From Tragulus kanchil (lineage: Eukaryota > Chordata > Mammalia > Artiodactyla > Tragulidae), in NCBI GenBank assembly GCA_022376925.1, contig JAIOJX010000025.1, positions 94,825,608-94,889,607 on the forward strand: 64,000 bases of DNA, written 5' to 3'. The translations under genes were made by a program, and so were the position numbers. Below are positions 13,401 through 25,400 of this stretch, one piece after another; within the stretch, counting starts at the first letter, position 1, and each line of letters starts with the position of its first letter. The notes below the pieces were generated by a model. That model was given only the letters and a program-made list of their open reading frames with translations. It was not told where the DNA came from and did no database searches.

Positions 13401-16400
13401 TAATTTGATTAAGAATTTTCTGAGGGTTTAGAACTAGTGATATTTTCTTTTTAACCCCCTTGAGGTGCTTTATTCCAGCCATTTTCTTTCAGGCATACTA
13501 TTTCTTTGTCTGACTAGATTTAGACAATGAGAATACTACTACAGGTGATTCTAGAAATCCATTGATTATTAATTGTATAGAACTTGACATGGTAGCAAGT
13601 CAGGTGATCTGAAGATAATGATTGTCAAGCATCACTCAAGACTTGTTATGCTCTTTATTTTACATTGTGAAACAAGAGGAAGCTTAACAGGGATGCTTCA
13701 CCACAGTCTGTTATGTCAGGGAATTTTGAAAGTTCTTGTGTCCTTTTCTAAAAATTTAAGTGATGTAGAGAATAAGTGAAAGGAGTTTAGAGGGACCCAA
13801 GTCATTTTTCTTCTAGTCCTGACTAGTGCTTAACATTCTTTGTAATATGCTAGATTTTTGTTAATTGACAGTTCAGTTTCTTTTTCCTTTCACAATTGAT
13901 TTGTGCTTTTTTCCCCTATCATTTTATCAACCTTCATTGAGTCTATTAAATGTAAACCCTAAATTAGTAGAACTGGTTTTAAACTGGGTCAATAACTGGA
14001 TATATTTCTACATTTACAGTGGAGTCATGAAACCTGGCCTCAATGCCATTCTGGGACCCACAGGTGGAGGCAAATCTTCGTGAGTATAACAGTATAAGTA
14101 AGCTTTTTCTTTGTAGTTTTCGTGTGTGGCTTTTAAAACACTGAATTATGGTTTACATAAATATTATGTTTGTTTCATGTGTACTGTATAGTGATTTGAC
14201 ATTTGCATTCATCAAATGATCACCGTAAGTCAGGTCACCTGTCCCTACATAAAGTTATTACATTATTATTGACCTGTTCCTTATATGGTATGTTACATCC
14301 CTATGGCTTATTTATTTTGTAACTGGAGGTTCGTACCTCTTAAATCTCCTTCATCTATCCCTCATCCCCAGTTAATGTGCTTTTAAAGAACACTTTTATA
14401 TGAGCAGGTACTTGTTGAACATTTTCTGCCTGAGTTTGGTACTGGTTGCTGTGGCTAAGGTGCAGTTATGCTAGCTTGGTTCTGTTCTGAGGAACATGAA
14501 GGCTTACTAGGTCAGCTTTACTAACAGGACATAATAAGGTAATTGGCATACAGCTGTCAGCTGTGATTTGAGCAAGGGCGTGGCAAAGGAAGAGGATAAA
14601 ACTGAAAGTGGAGAAAGGAGGCATAGTGAAGTCTTGTGTCTTAAACAAAGGAGCACATTGCCTGCCTGGAGACCCCCTGAGGTCAGACAACCTGCAGGCA
14701 GTTTGGGTGGTTTATGCTGGGTCAGCCAAGAGTGCTTTACTTTCATACTTTTGGACTTTATTGTAGCACATAGTAGAAAAAGAAAGGTGAGGTTTAAAAT
14801 ATATGCATATAATTTTAGTTAAACCATGTAATTTCTTGATCCATTAATTTTCTACCTTGAGCAAAATTTGGATTCAAATTAGCTAAGAGGTGAAACTTGA
14901 GTTGGAAAGGAAAAAAAACAACAATAATGTATGTCTTTTATAGGTTGTTAGATGTCTTAGCTGCAAGGAAGGATCCACATGGATTATCTGGAGATGTTTT
15001 GATCAATGGAGCACCTCGACCTGCCAATTTTAAATGTAACTCAGGTTATGTGGTACAAGTAAGTATTTGTGACTTTACCTATTAGATTTCTTTTCTGTTT
15101 ATATGGGCAAGGACCTTGATTGATAGTTGAGTGTGCTTTCAATCGACTGCATGACATAATCATAGAAACAACTTTTCTTTACACCAACTTTTCATAATCT
15201 CCTATGAGATTCAGAATACTATTAAATGAAAAGGCAGGAAGAGTCTGGAATATGACCCTTATAAGGGTGATAGTATCAATAGTATCATTGTTATCATTTT
15301 TAAAACAGATTTTTTGCCTTATCCTCACCTTTCCCCTTCCCCTAGCTTAGAAAAACAGTGTTAAATAATCCTTGTATAAAGTATTCTAGAAATGTCTGCA
15401 AGTAGTGATTGCAATTACCTGTGTTCTCTCTGGGTGTACAGGTAGGAAATGAAATTTTTTTCAGGCTCGGCAGCTGTCTGAACATGGAGTTATTGTAATT
15501 AATATAATTGTAAGTTCATTATGGGGGCTTCCCAGGTGTCCCAGTGTTAAAAAAAAAATACACCCGCCAATGCAGGAGATGCAAGAAACATGGGTTAGAT
15601 CCCTGGGTCAGGAAGATCCCGCAGCGAAGGAAATGGCAACCCACTCTAGTATTCTTGCCTGCAAAATCCCATGGACAGAACAGCCCGGTGGGCTAAAGTT
15701 CATAGGGTTGCAAAGAGTTGAACACAACTGAGCATACACTCACACAAGTTCGTTATTAGCTAGAACTTTACTCGGGTGTATTATATGTGTGGATATGTTA
15801 CATATACTACAGAGTGATGGTATTATAAAAGACCTGATATATCTTGTGAAAATGCCATTTTGCTTTAAGGATGATGTCGTGATGGGAACTCTGACAGTGA
15901 GAGAAAACTTACAGTTCTCAGCAGCTCTTCGGCTTCCAACGACTATGACAGATAAAGAAAAAAATGAACGGATTAACAAGGTCATTCAAGAGTTGGGTCT
16001 GTCTAAAGTGGCAGATTCCAAGGTAATGTGGGAAAAAAACCTGATAGTATCATAGCCAGGAAATAGGACCACACCTGTGTGGATAGTATAAATTATTCTA
16101 TAATGTGTGTGGCCAAGAGTGGCTGCTTTCTGTAACCATGAGAAAAGTGTCAAGCTACCTAAACATGAAGATGGAAGTTAACCAGGTTAAAAAAACAAAA
16201 GTGATTGACTCTTGGACAGCAGATGTAGTGGTGTGATCTAGTATGTGGAAGTGTTCTTTGTTAAAGGACACATGACCCTTTCCATGACTGTAGCTCTTGA
16301 TTATCTCACAGATTCGTTTGTCACGTCTCATTCAGTGTCTTCACGCTGACCTTCCTTCTTCGTCTATTCTTTCCCCCCTTTAGCTGTTATTCTCTTTCTC

Positions 16401-19400
16401 CATGAACTTTCTTCCATTGCTTTTGAGAGGTATATTTCTGGAATTCATAAATGATGAAAGTTCAAGGGTTCTTGCTCTGTATGTTTCACTTCGCTGTAAA
16501 TTGGCTTCCAAAATTATATTCAGTCAAACTAAGGATTTATTTGTAATTTGTGTAGTATCCAACTTGTCTTCCTGGAGCCTTTCTTTTGGCTCCTTTGTCT
16601 CCCCCTCCCTCCCTCACTTCCCCTCTTCCTTTCCTCTGCCAGTATTTACTTATAGTCTGTTACATACTGGTCCATTTTAGGCTTTAGAGATAACGACTGT
16701 AGGCAGGAGAGTAAAGTAATTCCTTTAGTGAGTTGTGCAAGTTTAGAAAGAAGAAATGAGATGAATAAGATAAACGAGTGACCAGTTGATGACCAGTTGA
16801 TAGTCTACCTTATCTTTCTGAAAGATACCTGAATCTTTCAGTGAAGATAAGCTTTTAAGATTGTGATGGTTCTAGCCAAGTCTGCTTGTGATACTCTTAG
16901 AGGTAGCAAAGAGTGGGGGAAATTTGCTGGCTGCTATTTCATATGATACTTTCTGACATTATTTAATGAAAAGTATATTTTGCTTTATTTTGTTTGGAAA
17001 AATGACTGACATGCCAGCATTTTCCACTAAATTCATTTTGGGAGTGATTGGGTTTCCTTCACATTAGCTCTGCTTATTTGATATTTTCTTTCCAATAAAG
17101 TATTCACCATTCTTTACCTTTAGGTAAAAGTTTTCTACCAGTCAGTATGCAGTCATTGCACACCCATTGCATGGATTTCCAGGGAAAATAAGCTGAAGGA
17201 AGTTGTTGACTTAAAATGTATTTTTCTAATTAAGTGAAATATTTCATTTTTGTTTTACTTTTTATGAAACTCTAAGCATAACAAATGTAGAAAGACTAGT
17301 CTTATTACTTAGTTGTTACTGAGTCTAAGCTTGTATACCTCACCATGTGACCGACCGATAAATTGAGAGATGAATTTGGGCAAAGAATAGTGACTTTCTT
17401 TGAAAAATCAGAAAACTGAGAAGATAGTGGACTAGTGTCCCAAAGAACCGTCGTACCCAAATTAGAATTAGAGTTCTTTTATACTAAAAGGGGATGAGGG
17501 TGTGACTGGTTGTTGAAAACTTTTATTTATTTATTTATTTATTTATTTTGGGCGAGGGTCGGATTAGGGAGGGAGGGGAGCAGGCGGGCCACTTCTACTG
17601 GTCTTTCATTTCTCTATTTTCATCCGTATTTGTTCCTTGGCTCCTGTGGGCCTCCCATCGCGGTGGTGTCTGTCGCCGCAGAGCGCCGGCTCTGGGCGCA
17701 TGCGCCTCAGAGCTCCGGCTCGGTAATTGGACACATCGGTCCAGCCACTCCGCGGCACGTGGGATCTTCTCAGGCCAGGGATCGAACCGGCGCCCCTTGC
17801 ACTGCAAGTCGGTGTCCTTACCCACTGGACCACCAGGGGAAGCCCTGTTGAAAACTTTTTAATGTCAGAACCTTTTGTTCTTGCAGCTGCTCGTGTAGAC
17901 TGGTCACAATGTTCCTAAAACCCTCTATCAAGACAAATATTCTCTGTTATGCTACTTTTTATCTCTGTATGAATGGAAAAGTTTTATTGTTCTGACCTTT
18001 AAAGGTCTGATCCTTGAAAATGGGCTATACTGTATGGGCGATAAGTCATATCCATTCAGGTTTCCTCATTTGTTGCCAAAATGTCTGTTACAGGTCAGTT
18101 GTTAGAGTATCCAATCAAGGGCATGAGTAGCATTTGCTTCTTATCCTTTGAAGATTCTTAATATAAGAATTGAAATGATGGTATGATTGAACCTGACTCC
18201 ATACTGAATATCTTCCTTTAGATCTAACCCGGTATTTTGCCTTTGATTAGTCATGCTGGTCCTACATCTTTTACAAAAGGATGTTGAAGACTTAATATAA
18301 GAATTATTTCCTACTTCCTTTCTCCCCCCAAACCTTCCTGGTCCCCCACCACAGAGTAACACTGACTCGTTGAAAAGACCCAGCCAGTTGCTAGGTTTAT
18401 CAAATAGTCTACCTATCAAATAGTCTACCTTCTCTGTAGACTATCTCTGTAAAATAATCTACCCATCCAGTTGCCCCGTAGAATGACTCAGAAATAAAGT
18501 TAGGGTGCAGGAGGGTTCAATCTGGGAAGCCTTATGGTGATTTAAATGGTGCTAATGTGATATGATGGAAGGTGAACTTTCCTAGCTACCAAGCCACATG
18601 GAGGACTTTGTTGGGGATGGAGTGGAGTGGGTGAGGTAGGCTAGAAGGCTGTAAGAAGACTAAAAAATTATAGATGCTTTCAACTTCTCTGCTTCTATTG
18701 TTGTTGTTTTTCTTTTAAATTTTGGCCACTTTTCTTGGTTTTTTATTTATTTATTTTCATCCATCTTTGTTCTTTGGCTTATGTGGGCCTCCGTTGCAGT
18801 GGCCTCTCACTGCAGAGCACTGGATCTGGGCACATGCGCTCCAGGGTACTGGCTTGTAATTGGACACACCAGTCCAGCTGATCCATGACATGTGGGCTTT
18901 TCCAGGCCAGGGATCGAACCAGTGCCCCTTACACTGCAAGGAAGACTCTTTACCCACGGGACCACCAGGGAAGCCCCTCAACTCCTATCTTCATCTCCCT
19001 TTTTGGTCTGTGATTTCACTATATCAGGGCCAAGTCTTTTAGTGTTCTAGCTCAACTGTCTTAAAACTAAATGTTTGGCTTGATAAAAAAACATATAAAG
19101 CATAGGTTTCATATCAGGCTTAGCTAACTTACCAGCTCTGATCTGAACCTTAGTTTACTCTTCAAATTAAAGAGAAGCCTACCTCTTATCCCACATAGTC
19201 ATTTATTTGCTATTCAAAATAAATGATAATGTGAGGAAGTACCTCTTATAGGGTTTGAACATGTTAGGAGCTCAACAAACGATAGTGGCTGTGGTTGTTA
19301 TTGTTAATAACAATAATTGTGTTTTAGGTTGGAACTCAGTTTACTCGTGGTGTGTCTGGAGGAGAAAGAAAAAAGGGCTAGTATTGCAATGGAGCTTATT

Positions 19401-22400
19401 ACTGATCCATCCGTCTTGTTCCTGGATGAGCCCACAACTGGCTTAGATGCAAGCACAGCAAATGCTGTCCTTTCACTCCTGAAGAGGTAAAAGCCATCAG
19501 AACATTATTCTTTCATTCATCCAATATGTGGTCACCTGCTATGTACTAGGTGTTATTCTTGGTACTAGGTGTTATTCTTGGTGCAAGGGATTCAACAGTA
19601 AGGACAACATACAAAAATTTCTTCCTTGTTGGAGGAAAAGTCAATTAAAAATATAAGTGTTTCATGAAAAATGAAGCAGGCTAAGAGAGTAGCAAAAAAT
19701 GGCTATGATGGGATAGAGGTGCTGTGTTATATACAGGATGCTCAGGAAGACCTCAGTGAGGTCTTGAGCTGGGAATAAGTGAGCAAGGACCTGGATATGT
19801 GAGAGTAGAGAGTTCTAGTGGATGGTAACAGCCAGTCACCCTGAGACAAAGCATGCCTCAGTGTTTGAAATCCAGAAAGCTGCAGCGGGGTTGGGTGTTG
19901 GTTATTGATTACTTTGCTCAGGGTGGCCTCTCACTGCAGAGCACTGGATCTGGGCACATGCGCTCCAGGGTACTGGCTTGTAATTGGACACACCAGTCCA
20001 GCTGATCCATGACATGTGGGCTTTTCCAGGCCAGGGATCGAACCAGTGCCCCTTACACTGCAAGGAAGACTCTTTACCCACGGGACCACCAGGGAAGCCC
20101 CTCAACTCCTATCTTCATCTCCCTTTTTGGTCTGTGATTTCACTATATCAGGGCCAAGTCTTTTAGTGTTCTAGCTCAACTGTCTTAAAACTAAATGTTT
20201 GGCTTGATAAAAAAACATATAAAGCATAGGTTTCATATCAGGCTTAGCTAACTTACCAGCTCTGATCTGAACCTTAGTTTACTCTTCAAATTAAAGAGAA
20301 GCCTACCTCTTATCCCACATAGTCATTTATTTGCTATTCAAAATAAATGATAATGTGAGGAAGTACCTCTTATAGGGTTTGAACATGTTAGGAGCTCAAC
20401 AAACGATAGTGGCTGTGGTTGTTATTGTTAATAACAATAATTGTGTTTTAGGTTGGAACTCAGTTTACTCGTGGTGTGTCTGGAGGAGAAAGAAAAAGGA
20501 CTAGTATTGCAATGGAGCTTATTACTGATCCATCCGTCTTGTTCCTGGATGAGCCCACAACTGGCTTAGATGCAAGCACAGCAAATGCTGTCCTTTCACT
20601 CCTGAAGAGGTAAAAGCCATCAGAACATTATTCTTTCATTCATCCAATATGTGGTCACCTGCTATGTACTAGGTGTTATTCTTGGTACTAGGTGTTATTC
20701 TTGGTGCAAGGGATTCAACAGTAAGGACAACATACAAAAATTTCTTCCTTGTTGGAGGAAAAGTCAATTAAAAATATAAGTGTTTCATGAAAAATGAAGC
20801 AGGCTAAGAGAGTAGCAAAAAATGGCTATGATGGGATAGAGGTGCTGTGTTATATACAGGATGCTCAGGGAAGACCTCAGTGAGGTCTTGAGCTGGGAAT
20901 AAGTGAGCAAGGACCTGGATATGTGAGAGTAGAGAGTTCTAGTGGATGGTAACAGCCAGTCACCCTGAGACAAAGCATGCCTCAGTGTTTGAAATCCAGA
21001 AAGCTGCAGCGGGGTTGGGTGTTGGTTATTGATTACTTTGCTCAGGGTGCCATAATGTTGTACTCCAGACTGGGTGACTTAAAACATAAATTTTGCTCTT
21101 CACATTTTTTAGAGGCTCATTGTCCAAAATCAAGGATTCAGCAGGATTTCTTCTGAGGTCCCTCTCCTTAGCTTGTAGATAGCTGCCTTTTCTCTGTATT
21201 CTTACTTCATCTTCTCTTGGTGTGTCTGTCCTAATTTCCTCTTCTTCTTTTTTTAAATTTTGGCCTCTTTTATTGATTTTTTAATTTACTTATTTTCATC
21301 CATATTTATTCTTTGGCCTGTGTGGGCCTCCCATTGCAGTGGCCTCTCTCGTTGCAGGGTACTGGCTCTGGGCACATGTGCTATAGAGTGCTGGCTCATA
21401 ATTGGACACACGGTCCTGCCTCTCCTTGGCACATGGGATCTTCCCGGGCCAGGGATCAAACCAGTGCCCCTTGTACTGCAAGGTGGACTCTTTACCCACT
21501 GGACCACCAACTAAGGCCTCCTAATTTCCTCTTCTTATAAGAACACTGGTCCTGATTGGATTATGGCACTCACGGGACCTTATTTATTATAATTGCCTGT
21601 TTAAAGACGTTCTCCTTTTTTAAAAACATTTATTTTATTTATTTATCTTCTGGGGGGTGGGGTGGGGAGGGAGGGGGATGGGCGGGCCACTTCTATTTGT
21701 CTTTCATTTCTCTATTTTCATCCGTCTTTGTTCTTCCGCTCCTGTGGGCCTCCCACCGCGGTGGCCTCTGTCGCAGAGCGCTGACTCTGGGCGCATGTGC
21801 TCCAGAGCTCCGGCTCGGTAATTGGCCGTATCAGTCCAGCCACTCCGCAGCACATGGGATCTTCCCAGGCCAGGGATCAAACTGGCGCCCCTTGCACTGC
21901 ATGGCTGTGTCCTTACCCACTGGACCACCAGGGGAAGCCCTAAAGGCGTTCTCTTCAAATACAGTTATATTCTGAAGTGCTAGGGGTTAGGATCCCTTAA
22001 CATGAATTTTGGGGGCAAGGAACCCAGTCCATAACAGATAGAATAGGACGTGAGGTGGAATGAGTGGGTAGCAGATTATATAGACTGTAGGCCAGTTTAA
22101 GAACTATAGATTTTAATGTCTTGATGACCTAGGAAGATTTCAGATAGTTTTAGAATTGAGGCCTGGCACTTGTGGAGAGAGAAGTCTGTGTAATTTGGCA
22201 AGGATGAGTGGCACGAATGCAGCCAGGAGGTTGTTTGTATCAGTGCAGTTGAGATATGATACTGGCTTTGACTAGGATGTTAATGGTAAGATGGGGAGAA
22301 GTGGGTGGGTTCCATCTGTCTTGCAAATAGAATCAACAAGATTAGCTTAGAATTGGATGTGGTTTGTGATTTTTGAGAGAATGACTTCTAAGACTTGGGG

Positions 22401-25400
22401 CCCGGGGGATAATGGAGTAAAGAATATCATTTACTTCTGCAAAGAGAGACGACAGAAGGAGAATCTTGGTTATTGGTGAAATTTCAAAAGTTTTGGACAT
22501 CTTTTTAAAAATTAGCTTTTAAAAAGTATCCATCTCATAGAACAGTTACAAGAGTAGTGCAGAGTGCTCTGTTACCACCTTATACACCTCCCGGTCAAAA
22601 AGTCAACATGGATGGTATTGTCACCATTCAATCTATGGACTCCAGTCAGACTTCCCAGCTGCCCCAGGAGTGTATTCTTTTCCTTTCTGGGTCAAGATTC
22701 TCTCCAGAAACCTTGCTTATTATTATTTTTAATCTTTTCTTATCCTAAACAGTTCTTTATTCTTTCCCTGACTCTCAAATCCTGACACATATTTGAGAAT
22801 GCATTTCATAAGGTGACCCTCTAGTTGGATCCATCCATTGTTTCCTCATGACCAGACTCAGGCCATCAATTCTTGGCAGGGATGCTACAGAAATGATGCT
22901 GTATTCTCCATGGTAACATCAAGGCTGCATGATTTTGACTTCTCCCATTATGGATGGTGTTAACCTTAATCAGCTGGTCGTTTGGTATCTGCTGTATTGA
23001 TCTGCTATGAAATAGCTATTTTCCCTTGTAGTTGATTAGTATTTTATCAGGAGACATTTAGGCCAGGGATCAAACTGGCGCCTTGCACTGCATGGCTGTG
23101 TCCTTACCCACTGGACCACCAGGGAAGCCCTAAAGGCGTTCTCTTCAAATACAGTTATATTCTGAAGTGCTAGGGGTTAGGATCCCTTAACATGAATTTT
23201 GGGGGCAAGGAACCCAGTCCATAACAGATAGAATAGGACGTGAGGTGGAATGAGTGGGTAGCAGATTATATAGACTGTAGGCCAGTTTAAGAACTATAGA
23301 TTTTAATGTCTTGATGACCTAGGAAGATTTCAGATAGTTTTAGAATTGAGGCCTGGCACTTGTGGAGAGAGAAGTCTGTGTAATTTGGCAAGGATGAGTG
23401 GCACGAATGCAGCCAGGAGGTTGTTTGTATCAGTGCAGTTGAGATATGATACTGGCTTTGACTAGGATGTTAATGGTAAGATGGGGAGAAGTGGGTGGGT
23501 TCCATCTGTCTTGCAAATAGAATCAACAAGATTAGCTTAGAATTGGATGTGGTTTGTGATTTTTGAGAGAATGACTTCTAAGACTTGGGGCCGGAGGATA
23601 ATGGAGTAAAGAATATCATTTACTTCTGCAAAGAGAGACGACAGAAGGAGAATCTTGGTTATTGGTGAAATTTCAAAAGTTTTGGACATCTTTTTAAAAA
23701 TTAGCTTTTAAAAAGTATCCATCTCATAGAACAGTTACAAGAGTAGTGCAGAGTGCTCTGTTACCACCTTATACACCTCCCGGTCAAAAAGTCAACATGG
23801 ATGGTATTGTCACCATTCAATCTATGGACTCCAGTCAGACTTCCCAGCTGCCCCAGGAGTGTATTCTTTTCCTTTCTGGGTCAAGATTCTCTCCAGAAAC
23901 CTTGCTTATTATTATTTTTAATCTTTTCTTATCCTAAACAGTTCTTTATTCTTTCCCTGACTCTCAAATCCTGACACATATTTGAGAATGCATTTCATAA
24001 GGTGACCCTCTAGTTGGATCCATCCATTGTTTCCTCATGACCAGACTCAGGCCATCAATTCTTGGCAGGGATGCTACAGAAATGATGCTGTATTCTCCAT
24101 GGTAACATCAAGGCTGCATGATTTTGACTTCTCCCATTATGGATGGTGTTAACCTTAATCAGCTGGTCGTTTGGTATCTGCTGTATTGATCTGCTATGAA
24201 ATAGCTATTTTCCCTTTGTAGTTGATTAGTATTTTATCAGGGAGACAGTCAGATATTAGGCCAGTATCCTGTTCTTTGTCAAATCTCCATGCACCAGCTC
24301 CTGCCTGTGTTAGCTGTGAGTATGAGGGTTGCCAGGTGGTGATTTTCTTTTTACATCATTCATTCTGCATGTATTAGTTGGTCTTCTACTATAAAGAAAC
24401 TTTCTTCTCTGTTCATATGTTTACTTATTTTTTTTTCTTTCAATGGATTGTAATCTGTTATCCTTACTTATTTTTGTGACCAAATTCACCCTGATTTGGC
24501 CAGTGGAATCCTCCTACGACATGTCCCTATCATTCTTTAAGTATTTCTTTATTTTATGGTCAGCAAGATGTTCCAGGCTTATCTTGTACTTTTCTTGTAT
24601 CAGATGTTTGTCCAAGGAGCCCTGATTCTTCCTGGTATAGTTATGACTTAGAAACCAAGATCTGATTACTTGGTGTGCTCACTGCTATGGGTGTGTCAGT
24701 CAGTACTTCTAGGCCCACTTAGCAGACAGACCTGGGGAATGTGTATGTATGTATATATAACATAGAAATATATATTTATTTTTTAATTGGAAATGTGTAT
24801 TTATTATAAATATGTTATATGTGTATCTATATAAACATGTACTTTGTGTGTATATATAAGTATGTAGTTTGAGTAGAACTTATACATGTAAACATTTATA
24901 ATATTGCTCTATTAGTATGTTCATATTAAAAAAACTGGGCTTATAATATTTCCAATCCTGATGTAACACCTGAGTGTTCTTTAGTCTTCACCCATTGAGT
25001 GCTTTTAAAGAATTTTTCAGACAATGAGAAACTTCGCTCCCACTTTCTTGCTTAGTAAACTAACTTAATTATTCAATTTAATCAGTCTCCCAATCATTCT
25101 GGTCATTCTCTATGCTCACCACCTCTAGGAAAGTTATCTACAAACCACATTTTTAAAAAGTTACTGGATGCATCATCTTCATATGACATCCCCTCTCTGT
25201 CTTAACCTTGCTGCCTTTTTATTTTTTAAGATTTACTTCTCTATTTTAGATAAATTTATTTTTGCATTCTAGGGCTTTCTCTAGTTGCCACAAGTGTGGG
25301 CTACTATTTGTTGTGGTGGGAGGACTTCTTGTTGCGGTGAGTGGGCTCCTCATTGTGATGGCTTCTCTTGTTGCAGAGCACTGGCTCTAGAGCATGGGCT

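Larger units (their letters stand above)
18799..21044. repeat. Tandem duplication D5, unit 1124 bp (contains exon 6)
   Basis: 18799-19920 recurs at 19923-21044. The junction is clean, within the shared string cagggtgg/cagtgg. Indels between copies: one base in exon 6, and gctcagg versus gctcaggg near 20870. Confidence 0.92.
21045..22040. repeat. Old interspersed repeat, family B, with two nested SINEs
   Basis: Pieces at 21045-21230, 21537-21601 and 21954-22040 (tccagactgggtgacttaaaa, ctaatttcctcttcttataag, catgaattttgggggcaagg) form one old element. It is opened by the short SINE at 21247 and the long SINE at 21615. D6 duplicates the tail. Confidence 0.6.

Noticed and set aside
17595..17845. 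tRNA gene
   Set aside because: A and B box matches belong to SINE heads; no cloverleaf with a proper acceptor stem and anticodon arm is retained.
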